Positions 7,852 through 16,741 are shown, counted from the stretch's first letter. The stretch: 64,000 bases of DNA from Clostridium mobile (GCF_018918285.1 NZ_JAHLQF010000002.1:310001-374000); one strand, 5' to 3'. Numbers and translations: made by a program. Notes: generated by a model not told the origin, from the sequence alone.

Positions 7852-8015
7852 CTATTTGCTTTTTGAAAGTTCCTTCATAACCAGTTCAATAAAGCGTTGT
7901 AATTCCTCACTGCGGGGCTGATTTTTTTAGATATTAAAACTAGGAACATTTCTATATTAGGTATTGGTATAGAGACTATTTTATCAATTCCCTTCATTTC
8001 AGGATGAGTCGTTTT
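7852..8015 (-). pseudogene. LysR-type regulator, C-terminal remnant
   Basis: On the minus strand, GIDKIVSIPIPNIEMFLVLISKK is followed, after a one-base shift in an A-run (T7 on the plus strand near 7924), by QPRSEELQRFIELVMKELSKSK and a stop. This is the usual end of a LysR effector domain. No start, HTH or ribosome site remains. The upstream edge is cut by the 138-bp module, which suggests that insertion of the module removed the rest. Confidence 0.55.
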
Positions 8016-8022
8016 ATGATTA

Positions 8023-8160
8023 AATTATGACGCAAAATGTTCTTTGAAAACTGAATAATACGGTGTTAGGAAGTAAAATTACTTTATATTCATTACCAGA
8101 ATAACCATACATTAGTGCATGAATGTGATATAATTGCTATTAGTTAAATCACAATAGTAA
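8023..8160 (+). repeat. 138-bp boxA/promoter module, copy 2
   Basis: Identical to 3976-4113, including boxA (8038-8052) and the TGATATAAT -10 element (about 8125-8133). It directly abuts a LysR remnant on its left and leads into the HD gene on its right. Full identity between non-coding copies 4 kb apart indicates recent duplication or gene conversion. Confidence 0.85.
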
Positions 8161-8222
8161 AAAATTACGGACTAACAATTGTTTATCATACCGATAAATA
8201 GTAATTTGTGGGGGGAATGAAT

Positions 8223-8786
8223 ATGGAAGCAAGAAAATTATTGGATGCATTATTGATCGCCGAAAGGCTGAAAGATACAACTCGCCATTGCTATACTTCA
8301 AAAGGCAGACACGAGAGTGTTGCAGAACATAGTTGGATGATGACCTTGATGGCTTTCTTTATGAGGGATGAGTTCCCCGAAGCTGATATGGATAAAGTTA
8401 TCAGAATGTGCATTATTCACGACTTGGGAGAATGTTTTACTGGAGATATTCCTACTTTTGAAAAGAACCAAGCCCACGAGCAGGCCGAAGAAAATCTGCT
8501 GTATAGCTGGGTTCATTCCTTGCCAGAGGAATATGCAGTAGAAATGCGAGAACTTTATGAGGAAATGGCAGAGCGTAAAACAGTTGAAGCTCAAATTTAC
8601 AAAGCCATTGATGGCCTTGAAGCATTGATTCAGCACAATGTGTCCGACCTGTCTACTTGGATTCCGAAAGAATTTGAACTCAATTTAACCTACGCAGATG
8701 ATAAGGTTGCGTTCTCCGATTATTTGAAATCTTTAAGACAAGCTGTTCGTGAAGATACCATCAAAAAGATTGATGAAGCAAAGTAA
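8223..8786 (+). CDS. HD-domain phosphohydrolase (YfbR-like)
   Basis: The ~187-residue HD-domain protein shows H-x-ESVAEHSW (first metal His), IIHDLGECFTGDIP (the HD pair) and a distal Asp in KAIDGLEALIQHN, as in 5'-deoxynucleotidases of the YfbR group. ATG 8223 fits best with GGGGGG at 8210-8215; ATG 8217 is possible. Its GC content is higher than that of its neighbours. Flanks carry ATAAATAGTAATTTGTGG before and AAATTCCAATTTGTAG after, the two halves of the second repeat type at 45-49 kb, so it looks like a transferred cassette. Confidence 0.85.
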   Translation: MEARKLLDALLIAERLKDTTRHCYTSKGRHESVAEHSWMMTLMAFFMRDEFPEADMDKVIRMCIIHDLGECFTGDIPTFEKNQAHEQAEENLLYSWVHSLPEEYAVEMRELYEEMAERKTVEAQIYKAIDGLEALIQHNVSDLSTWIPKEFELNLTYADDKVAFSDYLKSLRQAVREDTIKKIDEAK

Positions 8787-8899
8787 AGCTCCGCGATAAA
8801 TATGAGTTTTCTGTTTCTTTGTAAATTCCAATTTGTAGTGTAACTATTGCGCATAATTCTTATTTAACGTCATAACTGAAAAAACAAATAATTTACCAA

Positions 8900-8937
8900 A
8901 ACACCGTATTATTCAAGTCTGAATTTGCGGTGTTTTT
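8900..8937 (+). terminator. Shared cassette terminator, copy 2
   Basis: Same hairpin and tail as 4720-4757, nearly identical over about 90 bases, including the preceding AACGTCATAACTG segment. Confidence 0.85.
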
Positions 8938-8971
8938 ACGTCGTAATTCAAATAAATTACAACATAAATGA

Positions 8972-9000
8972 TGTTCTTTGAAAATTGAATAATGCGGTGG
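8972..9000 (+). promoter_or_regulatory. boxA-like element, copy 5
   Basis: TGTTCTTTGAAAATTGAATAA ahead of the Imm26-like gene. The -10-like stretch further down is less clear than in the 138-bp modules. Confidence 0.6.
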
Positions 9001-9134
9001 AAAAAATAATATATAAATCCTCTGTAATCTATAAGTTATATGGAATCAATTACCCTTAAATGATACAATTAGAAGTAATTGAGACAGAATAGTTTTAAAA
9101 TGGGTAGTATGACTAATTATTTGAGGTGAATACA

Positions 9135-9581
9135 ATGGCTAAAAGAATTAAAGTGGGAAATTTGTATGGAATACCTTTGCCAAACGGGAAATTTGCTTTT
9201 GGAAGAATAATGCAAGATGCAGGTATTGCTATTTATAGTTATATCGGAACTGATGTTAATGATTTACCTGTAAATGAAGAATATCAATTTATTGTTGGGA
9301 TTTATAAAACTGACATTAACAAGGATTTAATATATATTAAAAATATTCCTTTTAAAAGTGAGGAGTTAGAATGGCCGCCTCCAAGTTATATATATGATGT
9401 AATAAGTGGAAGATATCAAATTTATCATAAAGGAGAAATATACTCTTCCTGTAAAGAAAAATGTATAGGTTTAGAAGCGGCAGCAGTATGGCATACAAAT
9501 CATATAATTGACAGAATTATGGGTGATGATAAATGGGGAGGCATTCTTAAACCCATAGATGATGAAAATAACTTTAGATAA
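9135..9581 (+). CDS. Imm26-like immunity protein
   Basis: The N-terminus KVGNLYGIPLPNGKFAFGRIM is the typical start of the Imm26 family, predicted immunity proteins of polymorphic toxin systems. A YIYDVISGRYQIYHKGEIY segment follows. ATG 9135 lies 6 bases behind GAGGTGA. No toxin gene is nearby, so it is an orphan. It is the last unit of the boxA cassette string and is closed by a variant of the shared terminator. Confidence 0.65.
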   Translation: MAKRIKVGNLYGIPLPNGKFAFGRIMQDAGIAIYSYIGTDVNDLPVNEEYQFIVGIYKTDINKDLIYIKNIPFKSEELEWPPPSYIYDVISGRYQIYHKGEIYSSCKEKCIGLEAAAVWHTNHIIDRIMGDDKWGGILKPIDDENNFR

Positions 9582-9639
9582 TGTAATAAACATTCTTCTT
9601 GTTTAACGTTACAACAATAAAAGCGAATAATTATTTTGA

Positions 9640-9675
9640 ACACCGTATTATTTGAATGAATTTTGCGGTGTTTTT
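9640..9675 (+). terminator. Shared cassette terminator, variant copy 3
   Basis: Arms ACACCG and CGGTGT, inner loop changed from ATTCAAG to ATTTGAA, then TTTTT and ACATTGCAATAC in place of ACGTCGTAATAC. The stem is kept while the loop drifts. Confidence 0.75.
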
Positions 9676-9995
9676 ACATTGCAATACAAATGAATTATGT
9701 AGCCTTGTACAAGCTTTTATTTGCTATATGGTTTGAAAGATTTGAGGAATGGTTAGCTTCTGAATGGTGGTTTATAAAAATGTGTATTAACGAAAGGTGC
9801 GGTTTGAATGAGTAGACTAACCTTTTCCATAAGATTAAATTAATTATTATCATATTAAAAAAGATTTAAAAGAAGATTTCTTGGCAGAGTTATGTACACA
9901 TGAGCATATAAAGAAATATGATATAATAAAAAACAAATATGCAGATGATATGTAGCAAGATATATATTATATATTTAAATTAAGGTGGTTGGATT
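9676..9995 (+). other. Intergenic region with a short decayed reading frame
   Basis: No complete gene is visible. A stretch from about 9846 to TAG at 9954 reads without stop (KKDLKEDFLAELCTHEHIKKYD) but lacks a start and a ribosome site, so it is probably a remnant. The sequence ATGATATAATAAA near 9918 could be a -10 element for the kinase-like gene. Confidence 0.3.
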
Positions 9996-10673
9996 TTGAA
10001 AGAAAATTTATTTTATAAAGATTATGTGGAGAAATTTATAAGGATTATAGATGATGAGCTTATTTTGAATTTGCACCTTAAAAGTATTGATCCTTCAGAC
10101 CCAATAAAGGTGGAATTTGTTCCAAATCCTTGGATTTTATTGGGATGTGGTAATTACGCGGCGGTTTTTACACATCCGGACTCTGATGATTTAGTAGTGA
10201 AGGTTTATGCTCCAGGGAGAGGTGGCTTAAAAGAAGAAATAGAAGTTTATAAAACTATAGGAGATCATCCCTCTTACTCTAAGTTTTTATATAGCAAAAA
10301 TAATTATTTAATATTAGAGAATTTAAAGGGGATTACCTTTTATGATTGTTTAATAAAAGGAATAAAAATTCACAAGCATATTATAAAAGATATAGATGAT
10401 GCTCTTGAATACGCTAGAAAAAAAGGTTTAAATCCTCACGACGTTCATGCAAAAAATCTTATGATAGTTAACAATAGGGGAGTGGTAGCAGATATTTCGG
10501 ATTTTAAACACAAAGAACATTGCTATCTATGGGATGATTTCAAAAAAGCTTATTATAAACTCTATATCCCTCTTGTGTATAAATTCTCTATACCAATTCC
10601 TGATTTTTTATTAAACATCATAAGAAAGATATATAAAAAATATAAAAAACTGGCTAATACATTAAAAAAATAG
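9996..10673 (+). CDS. Protein kinase-like protein
   Basis: The 225-residue protein has a short kinase fold. LGCGNYAAVF resembles a glycine loop, VVKVY has the ATP-site Lys, LILENLKG is hinge-like, NPHDVHAKNLMI is a catalytic loop with Asp and Asn, and ADISDF replaces DFG. The arrangement is like small Firmicutes Ser/Thr kinase-like proteins such as YrzF. TTG start behind AAGGTGG. The C-terminus is strongly basic (KKIYKKYKKLANTLKK), possibly for membrane or nucleic acid contact. Target unknown. Confidence 0.65.
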   Translation: MKENLFYKDYVEKFIRIIDDELILNLHLKSIDPSDPIKVEFVPNPWILLGCGNYAAVFTHPDSDDLVVKVYAPGRGGLKEEIEVYKTIGDHPSYSKFLYSKNNYLILENLKGITFYDCLIKGIKIHKHIIKDIDDALEYARKKGLNPHDVHAKNLMIVNNRGVVADISDFKHKEHCYLWDDFKKAYYKLYIPLVYKFSIPIPDFLLNIIRKIYKKYKKLANTLKK

Positions 10674-10732
10674 ATTTTTATAAAATTATATAAAAGAAGG
10701 ATTTAATAGATAAAGAATTCTTCTACAATAAG

Positions 10733-10767
10733 ATGCACTGGATTATATGGTCTAGTGCATTTTATTG
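10733..10767 (+). terminator. Terminator after kinase-like gene
   Basis: Arms ATGCACT and AGTGCAT around a 14-base loop, followed by TTTATT. Confidence 0.65.
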
Positions 10768-10887
10768 TAAAAATAAATATATTATGTTTTTAAGTAGAAA
10801 AGGGAAAATATATTCATTTAATTCAGTAACACTTTCAAACATTTCTGCATACTCTGCTAGTAGTTAGCAAGTTTGTAGGAGAGTTAT

Positions 10888-11220
10888 ATGGAGAAGGAAA
10901 ATAATAAAAGATTAACAGTAAACTTAGAGGAATATGTAATTCAAGTAGCTGAAGAAAAGGCAAGAGCCAATTTTAAGGGGAGCCTAGATTACTATATTAA
11001 CTGGCTAATTTGTAGAGATAATAAATCAAAAATCCATAAGTATGTAAGAAAAAGAGATGAGGATTTAGAAAAGAAAAAACCAAAATTAATTCCAAATTCA
11101 TTGAAAGCTGCAATGTTTAATAACACCTGTGATTTTTGTAAAGAGCCTATATATCAAGGAGAAGAAATTTGTAAGGCTGAAGGATATGATAACTATATTC
11201 ATAAAAAATGTTGCAAATAA
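10888..11220 (+). CDS. Hypothetical protein with C-terminal zinc-binding cluster
   Basis: The 110-residue protein has an N-terminal half with a ribbon-helix-helix-like pattern (KRLTVNLEEYVIQVAEEKAR) and a C-terminal half with C-x2-C (CDFCKEP) and H-x3-CC (IHKKCC), a likely four-ligand zinc site. The linker is Lys-rich. Together these suggest a small DNA-binding protein. ATG behind AGGAG. I do not recognise a named family. Confidence 0.5.
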   Translation: MEKENNKRLTVNLEEYVIQVAEEKARANFKGSLDYYINWLICRDNKSKIHKYVRKRDEDLEKKKPKLIPNSLKAAMFNNTCDFCKEPIYQGEEICKAEGYDNYIHKKCCK

Positions 11221-11235
11221 GAATGATTAAAAAAT

Positions 11236-11279
11236 AAAAGCTTCAGGTAAAAATTTATTATCTGAAGCTTATTATTTTT
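11236..11279 (+). terminator. Repeated terminator, copy 1
   Basis: Arms AAAAGCTTCAG and CTGAAGCTT are followed by ATTATTTTT. With the preceding GATTAAAAAATA it matches 12190-12241 almost exactly, so the two neighbouring small genes end in duplicated elements. Confidence 0.75.
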
Positions 11280-11491
11280 CAATGGAAATATTTTAGAATA
11301 CTAGATGAAGTGTAAGTATGAGGATAAACATATATTTACTTATAGGACAATTTGGAGGGAAATTTGTAAACATGAGGAAACTATGATAACATATAAGCCG
11401 ATAAGGGATGCCCATATATTTTTTGTAAAAAGGAAATTGAAAATAATTTTTATATATTATAATAACAATAATCAATGGAGGAAATGAAATT

Positions 11492-11833
11492 ATGCTTAAT
11501 TTGCCAAATTGTCCAAAATGTAATTCAGAATACACTTACGAAGATAGAAATCTTTTTGTTTGCCCAGAATGTAGCCATGAATGGACTTTAGAATTAGAAT
11601 CCGAAAATAATGAAGATGAAAATGTTATAAAAGATGCAAATGGAAATATCTTAAATGATGGTGATTCTGTAACTGTAATTAAAGACCTTAAAGTAAAGGG
11701 AAGTTCATTAGTAGTAAAAATAGGTACAAAGGTAAAAAATATTCGTTTGGTGGATGGAGACCATGATATTGATTGCAAAATCGATGGTATTGGAGCTATG
11801 AAATTAAAATCTGAATTTGTTAAAAAGTTATAA
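11492..11833 (+). CDS. yjdM: Zinc-ribbon YjdM/PhnA family protein
   Basis: [29 protein letters not shown] is the four-Cys zinc ribbon of PhnA/YjdM, and the C-terminal domain with [25 protein letters not shown] and a closing [10 protein letters not shown] is diagnostic. Length (113) is normal. Despite the old name phnA, the family is not a phosphonatase and its role is unclear. ATG 11492 lies behind TGGAGGAAAT. Single gene. Confidence 0.92.
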   Translation: MLNLPNCPKCNSEYTYEDRNLFVCPECSHEWTLELESENNEDENVIKDANGNILNDGDSVTVIKDLKVKGSSLVVKIGTKVKNIRLVDGDHDIDCKIDGIGAMKLKSEFVKKL

Positions 11834-11919
11834 ACAGCGATTTATTTTTTCCTTTGCAATAATCCATCAAAGGATGTATTATGATTATATTAAAATTTAT
11901 GATTTGTAAAGGAGTTACT

Positions 11920-12156
11920 ATGAAAACAGTATATAAAAATCCTAAAGAACTAGGGCATAAAATTAAGGATTTGGTTGATACATATAATGATGGACTAATT
12001 TCTTATGAAAAGTTTGAAGAAATAATTATTAAAATGATAGAAAAGAATGAAGATAGAATTTATAAAAATGGATTTATGCCATCGAAATTAATTAGTATTA
12101 TAGGTGAGGACAGAAAATTAATAATAGATGAGATAAAAAATAAAATAGAAAACTAG
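11920..12156 (+). CDS. Small conserved protein, TIGR04540-like
   Basis: A 78-residue soluble, mostly helical protein (MKTVYKNPKELGHKIKDLVD). ATG 11920 lies 6 bases behind AAAGGAG. The opening and the DG-x-ISYEKFEEII segment resemble the TIGR04540 family of Firmicutes, whose function is unknown; this family call is from memory of the pattern. It is followed by the second copy of the AAGCTTCAG terminator. Confidence 0.5.
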   Translation: MKTVYKNPKELGHKIKDLVDTYNDGLISYEKFEEIIIKMIEKNEDRIYKNGFMPSKLISIIGEDRKLIIDEIKNKIEN

Positions 12157-12189
12157 TAGTTTAGATGGAGTAAAAAAATATTCTAAATA

Positions 12190-12243
12190 AGGGTAATTAA
12201 AAAATAAAAGCTTCAGGTAAAATATTATCTGAAGCTTTTACCA
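12190..12243 (+). terminator. Repeated terminator, copy 2
   Basis: Arms AAAAGCTTCAG and CTGAAGCTTTT; a near-copy of 11236-11279 with a shorter loop. Confidence 0.75.
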
Positions 12244-12321
12244 TGTCCTTTATCATTGTGATTAATGTAAATTCATGGTAAGATTAAATTGGTAAATCAT
12301 TGTAAGATAAGGAGACGCGAT

Positions 12322-13053
12322 ATGTTAGTAAACCGTATAGGATTTATAGTTGTTACTTTTTTGTTGATGCTTATATTGTCAGTGTCAACGAAGAATATTA
12401 TTATATCGGGAATCATTACATTTGTTACCGTAATAATTGGCTATATAATTATTGCAAATGTGCGAAATAAAAAAAGGGTTAATTTATTAGAAGAAAATTG
12501 TGATCCACAAGCATTTTTAGAAGCTACAGAAAAACAAAGGGATATGATAGGTAAAAAAGATAAATATAGTACTTATTTAAATATTGATAAAGCAGCAGGA
12601 CTTATTAATATGGGAGAATTCCAAAATGCAAAGGAACTTTTAATGTCAATTGACAAAACTCAATTGTCAGTAAGAAATGGAACACTACTCGCATATACGA
12701 TAAATTTATTATGTTGCTTATATGAACTTGGAGAAATTTCTCATGCGGAGGAAATATTTGAGACTCAAGTTCCTTTATTACCACCTGTGAATGCAAGGAT
12801 GACTTTATCTATGAAATTGCTGGTAGCAGAAAGGTTTTTGTTTTTAAATAGGTATGAGGAAAGTAAAGAAAAATTTCAAGAATTATTGAACGAGAAAATG
12901 ACCAAGCGTATGAGGATAAGTGTATTATATGATTTAGCAAAAATAGATGAAAGCACTGGAGATATTGATTCTGCACAGAAAAAGTATAGGGAAGTAGCAG
13001 AGTTAGGAAATAAACTATGGATAGCAGAGGAAGCTAAGAAGAATTTAAAATAA
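12322..13053 (+). CDS. Membrane-anchored TPR-like protein
   Basis: Two N-terminal hydrophobic segments (about residues 5-22 and 27-45) precede a helical repeat region resembling tetratricopeptide repeats (LINMGEFQNAKELLMSI, LYELGEISHAEEIFETQ, LFLNRYEESKEKFQELL, IDESTGDIDSAQKKYREV). ATG 12322 follows AAGGAGA. Proteins of this form often act as membrane-bound scaffolds; no partner is evident. Confidence 0.65.
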   Translation: MLVNRIGFIVVTFLLMLILSVSTKNIIISGIITFVTVIIGYIIIANVRNKKRVNLLEENCDPQAFLEATEKQRDMIGKKDKYSTYLNIDKAAGLINMGEFQNAKELLMSIDKTQLSVRNGTLLAYTINLLCCLYELGEISHAEEIFETQVPLLPPVNARMTLSMKLLVAERFLFLNRYEESKEKFQELLNEKMTKRMRISVLYDLAKIDESTGDIDSAQKKYREVAELGNKLWIAEEAKKNLK

Positions 13054-13112
13054 CAAACGTGGTATAATTTATATCAAGTGATACAGTTTATATTATAGGA
13101 GTGTGTAAGACT

Positions 13113-13337
13113 ATGGCAGATATAAAATATGAAATAAAAGAAAGCTTAGGAACTATTTCAGAATCATCGAAGGGTTGGGTAAAGGAATTAAACCTTATAA
13201 GCTGGAATGAAAAAGAAGCTAAATATGATATTAGAGATTGGGATTCAGAACATAAAAAGATGGGTAAGGGAGTTACCTTAACAGTTGAAGAATTAAAAAA
13301 GCTTAAAGACATATTAAATGAAATGGATTTAGAATAA
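13113..13337 (+). CDS. ydbC: YdbC/PC4-like single-strand DNA-binding protein
   Basis: A 74-residue protein. WVKELNLISWNEKEAKYDIRDWDSEHKKMGKGVTLT with a following L-x-LKDIL helix is the YdbC pattern, the bacterial form of the PC4/p15 transcription coactivator fold that binds single-stranded DNA. ATG 13113 is preferred over GTG 13101 because AGGAG lies at 13097-13101. The terminator starts at its own stop codon. Confidence 0.85.
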   Translation: MADIKYEIKESLGTISESSKGWVKELNLISWNEKEAKYDIRDWDSEHKKMGKGVTLTVEELKKLKDILNEMDLE

Positions 13338-13360
13338 GGGCAAATTTTAGCCCTTATTTT
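13333..13360 (+). terminator. Terminator overlapping the ydbC stop
   Basis: Arms AATAAGGGC and GCCCTTATT, then TT; the TAA stop is inside the 5' arm. Confidence 0.75.
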
Positions 13361-13402
13361 ACTTAAGAAAAGATTTTAGTAGTATTGAGAGAAGGTGAAA
13401 AT

Positions 13403-15004
13403 ATGATTAAAGGAATTATCCAGAAAATAATAGATTTAAATAGAGATAAATCTATAAAAGCAAATAGCATACAGACTAATAGATTAAATGAATTACTAAG
13501 AGATGATATAGAATTATCAGCTATTCCAGATGCATTTCAACTATTACTTAGTAGTGATGAAAAAATAAAGTTTCAATCTGCGGAAGTTCTTAATCACGTT
13601 ATGAGTACATTAAATTCATCTCAATTAATTAAATTAGATAAAATCTTTAGGGAAAGAACGAGCTATGATTGGAATTATGATTGGAGAAATAAAGAACCTG
13701 AAGAGTTATTTCATCCATTGATGTCCCGAGAAGAAAATATTGCAATACTTGGACTAAGTAGTTTCCATCCTAATGGTTATTTTAGAGAAAAGGCAGTAAG
13801 GGCCCTTTCTAATATGGAAACAGGTGATAAAATACCATATCTTTTGATTAGAATTAACGATTGGGTAAGCCAAGTAAGAAATATTTCAAGGAAACAATTA
13901 CTTATATATTTAACACCAGAGTATGCCATGAGTTTTGTAAAAAATCTACCTTTAGTATTAAGATTAGAGGAATGTTTAAGAAATGAGCATATGGATATTA
14001 TAGATGCTGTTGTTTCAATGTTATCTAGTGATAAATGTTTAAAAGAGCTAATAAGTGGACTACAATCAGCTGATCCAAAGGTCAGATTATGTTGTTATAA
14101 AATAATCCTTCAGAGAAGAATTTTAGATAATAAAAGTATCATAAGTTATGTAATCAAAGACAAAAATCCTTATAACAGATTATTTGTACTTAGGAACATA
14201 CAGGGAAATATAGCATCTGATGAGTTTACTGATATTTCACAGCTATTACTTAAAGACAAGCTTTCTCAAATTAGGATTATTGCCCTTGAGTTACTATATA
14301 AATTTAACCCTGAAGAGGCTATAGATACATTAGAAAAAAGTTTGTTTGATAGAAATCAATCCGTTCGTGAATTATCACGATATTTGCTCTCAAAGCATAA
14401 AAAATATGATTTTCCTACTATATACCGAGATGCAATAGAGAAAAATGAACAACTATATTCTAGCATCTGTGGGCTTGGAGAGACGGGGAATAGGAAGGAT
14501 TCAAAAATTATTGCAGAGTTTTTAAAGGTTGATACTATTCAAATAGTTAAAGCTTCAATAAGTGCATTAGCGCGATTAGATATTGATGGATATAAAGAAG
14601 AAATAATTATTACTTTAAATGATAGAAGAGTTGGCATATCAAAGGTTGCTAGAAGGGTATTATACAAAGAAATTGATGCTATTGATGCAGATGCTATATA
14701 TAACATTTTTAAACAAACTACATATGATCATGCAAAAATTAACTCTTCCATTCTTTTGTGTTCATTAAGTAAATGGGATGCTATAAGATACATTATAGAA
14801 TTTTGTGCAGATGAAAATGATAGTATTTCAATAATTGGAGGATGTGCCTTTGAAAGCTGGAAACAAAGATATAATCAGTCTTTTACAACTCCTACTAAAA
14901 ATCAAATTGATAAAATAAGAAAATCTTTAATGGATTTTGGTAAGTTTATTAAAGATAGTGATAGAGATTTTATTGAATTTACCATAAGGGATTTTATTAA
15001 GTAG
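13403..15004 (+). CDS. HEAT-repeat protein
   Basis: A ~533-residue soluble protein made of tandem helical pairs of HEAT type (KAVRALSNMETGDKIPYLL, VRNISRKQLLIYL, DPKVRLCCYKIIL, QSVRELSRYLLSKHKK, IVKASISALARLDIDGYKE). Such proteins serve as protein- or DNA-binding scaffolds; some are alkylpurine glycosylases (AlkD) or immunity proteins, but no AlkD signature was seen. ATG 13403 behind GAAGGTG. Single gene. Confidence 0.65.
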   Translation: MIKGIIQKIIDLNRDKSIKANSIQTNRLNELLRDDIELSAIPDAFQLLLSSDEKIKFQSAEVLNHVMSTLNSSQLIKLDKIFRERTSYDWNYDWRNKEPEELFHPLMSREENIAILGLSSFHPNGYFREKAVRALSNMETGDKIPYLLIRINDWVSQVRNISRKQLLIYLTPEYAMSFVKNLPLVLRLEECLRNEHMDIIDAVVSMLSSDKCLKELISGLQSADPKVRLCCYKIILQRRILDNKSIISYVIKDKNPYNRLFVLRNIQGNIASDEFTDISQLLLKDKLSQIRIIALELLYKFNPEEAIDTLEKSLFDRNQSVRELSRYLLSKHKKYDFPTIYRDAIEKNEQLYSSICGLGETGNRKDSKIIAEFLKVDTIQIVKASISALARLDIDGYKEEIIITLNDRRVGISKVARRVLYKEIDAIDADAIYNIFKQTTYDHAKINSSILLCSLSKWDAIRYIIEFCADENDSISIIGGCAFESWKQRYNQSFTTPTKNQIDKIRKSLMDFGKFIKDSDRDFIEFTIRDFIK

Positions 15005-15133
15005 AATTAGATTTAAGAGAAGAATCAGTTCAACTAATAGAAAAGTATATAGAGATATATAGTTTGGAATAATATTCAAAAGTGTTCTATAATATAATAA
15101 GTGTAGTAATTAAGTGATTATAGGAGGGATTAT

Positions 15134-16300
15134 ATGAACAATTTTACCTTTTACAGTCCAACATATTTTGTTTTTGGAAAAGATACTGAAAATGAGGCAG
15201 GTAAATATGTTAAGCGTTTTGGTGGAAGTAATGTTTTAATTCATTATGGTGGAGGCTCTGTTGTTAAAAGTGGTTTGCTTGAAAGAGTAGAAAAATCTCT
15301 TGTAGAAAGTGGTATAACATATAAAACTCTAGGTGGGGTGAAGCCTAACCCAAGAAGTGGATTAGTTTATGATGGCATTAAGCTTTGCAAAGAAGAAAAT
15401 ATAGACTTCATCCTAGCTGTTGGTGGGGGAAGCGTTATAGATTCTGCAAAAGCCATAGCGGCAGGTGCAAAGTATGATGGAGACTTTTGGGACTTTTATC
15501 AAGGAAAAGAAGTAACAGAAGCAATTCCTGTGGGGACTATATTAACTATTGCTGCAGCAGGAAGTGAGGGATCTGGTGATTCTGTTATAACTCATGAAAA
15601 TGGCATGTTAAAACGTGGGGCCAGTGGAGAGGCACTCAGACCTGTATTCTCCATATTAAATCCACAATTAACTACTACCCTATCCGACTATCAAACAGCT
15701 TGTGGTGCTACAGACATTATGGCTCACGTATTTGAGAGATATTTTACAAACACTAAAGATGTTGAAATAACAGATAGGCTTTGCGAAGGTGTACTGCTCA
15801 CCATGATTAAAGAAGTACCAAAGGCTTTAGAAAACCCTAATGACTACAATGCTAGAGCAAATATAATGTGGGCAGGAATGGTTGCTCATAATGATATTTG
15901 TGGAGTAGGACGTGTACAGGATTGGAGCAGTCATCAAATAGAACATGAACTGTCAGCGCTATATGATGTAGCTCATGGAGCAGGTCTTGCGGTTATATTC
16001 CCTGCATGGATGAAGCATGTTATGAAAAATGCAGTGGATAAATTTGCTCAAATGGCAGTTAGAGTATGGGGATGCCAAATGGACTTTGAAAACCCTGAAA
16101 GAACTGCATTAGAAGGAATTCATAGATTTGAGAACTTTTTAAAATCCATCAGTATGCCACTAACTTTTGAGGAGATTGGCGCAAAGGAAAGTGACATTCC
16201 AGAGATGGTAAAAAAATTAATGGACGGAAGAGATAAAGTAGGTAGTTTAGTAGGATTAACTGCAAAGGATGTAGAAAAAATATATCGCTTAGCACTGTAA
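15134..16300 (+). CDS. Iron-containing alcohol dehydrogenase, butanol dehydrogenase type
   Basis: The 388-residue protein is a type III alcohol dehydrogenase. GGGSVIDSAKAIAAG (residues ~97-111) is the nucleotide-binding signature. Asp194, His198 (TDIMAHVF), His267 and His281 (SSHQIEHELSALYDVAHG) are the metal ligands. It aligns well with the clostridial NADH/NADPH butanol dehydrogenases BdhA/BdhB and with YqhD, and reduces aldehydes to alcohols. AGGAGGG ribosome site; its own terminator follows. BdhA and YqhD cannot be told apart here. Confidence 0.92.
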   Translation: MNNFTFYSPTYFVFGKDTENEAGKYVKRFGGSNVLIHYGGGSVVKSGLLERVEKSLVESGITYKTLGGVKPNPRSGLVYDGIKLCKEENIDFILAVGGGSVIDSAKAIAAGAKYDGDFWDFYQGKEVTEAIPVGTILTIAAAGSEGSGDSVITHENGMLKRGASGEALRPVFSILNPQLTTTLSDYQTACGATDIMAHVFERYFTNTKDVEITDRLCEGVLLTMIKEVPKALENPNDYNARANIMWAGMVAHNDICGVGRVQDWSSHQIEHELSALYDVAHGAGLAVIFPAWMKHVMKNAVDKFAQMAVRVWGCQMDFENPERTALEGIHRFENFLKSISMPLTFEEIGAKESDIPEMVKKLMDGRDKVGSLVGLTAKDVEKIYRLAL

Positions 16301-16310
16301 AATAGAAGAT

Positions 16311-16344
16311 AAAAAGCTATGAGTGAAACGCTCATGGCTTTTTT
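16311..16344 (+). terminator. Terminator after alcohol dehydrogenase
   Basis: Arms AAAAGCTATGAG and CTCATGGCTTTT, then TTATT. Confidence 0.85.
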
Positions 16345-16546
16345 ATTATATCTGCAAGGTAATAAGTCAATTATATTAAAATTATCCTTGGCTTATGTTA
16401 TAATTTTTAGTAAAGTATAGTTAAAAAGTCTATTTGACTAATAGACGAACATTATAACATTGATATAGAGCTGTAAATTCTAGTTTAACTGACATATAAA
16501 TTAGGAATTTGTAGTGGACATTATTTACATAATAGGAGGTATTGAC

Positions 16547-16741
16547 TTGAGCAATAATAAATATAATGGCCTTACTAAATATCTTGTCACTGGAATGATA
16601 ATTGGTTTATTTGTAGGTGTTGTTTTTTCTATAATTATGAGAAATAATACCTTTTTAGCAATAAGTTCCCCAGGTTTTGGTCTATCATTTGGTTTGCTAA
16701 TTGCAGATATTATATGGTGTGTAAAGAAGTGGGAAAAATAA
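16547..16741 (+). CDS. Small two-helix membrane protein
   Basis: A 64-residue protein from TTG 16547 behind AATAGGAGG; a GTG at 16514 lies before the ribosome site. Hydrophobic segments YLVTGMIIGLFVGVVFSII and FGLSFGLLIADIIW indicate a membrane hairpin. The upstream region carries TTAGGAATTTGTAGTGG and TGTTATAATTT, the same leader and -10 elements seen before other accessory genes at 4.9, 8.2 and 21.4 kb. Function unknown. Confidence 0.6.
   Translation: MSNNKYNGLTKYLVTGMIIGLFVGVVFSIIMRNNTFLAISSPGFGLSFGLLIADIIWCVKKWEK

Noticed and set aside
11305-11487. 60-codon open frame before yjdM
   Set aside because: No ribosome site at its start and an AT-rich, low-complexity composition (FIYYNNNNQ); it covers the promoter region of yjdM.
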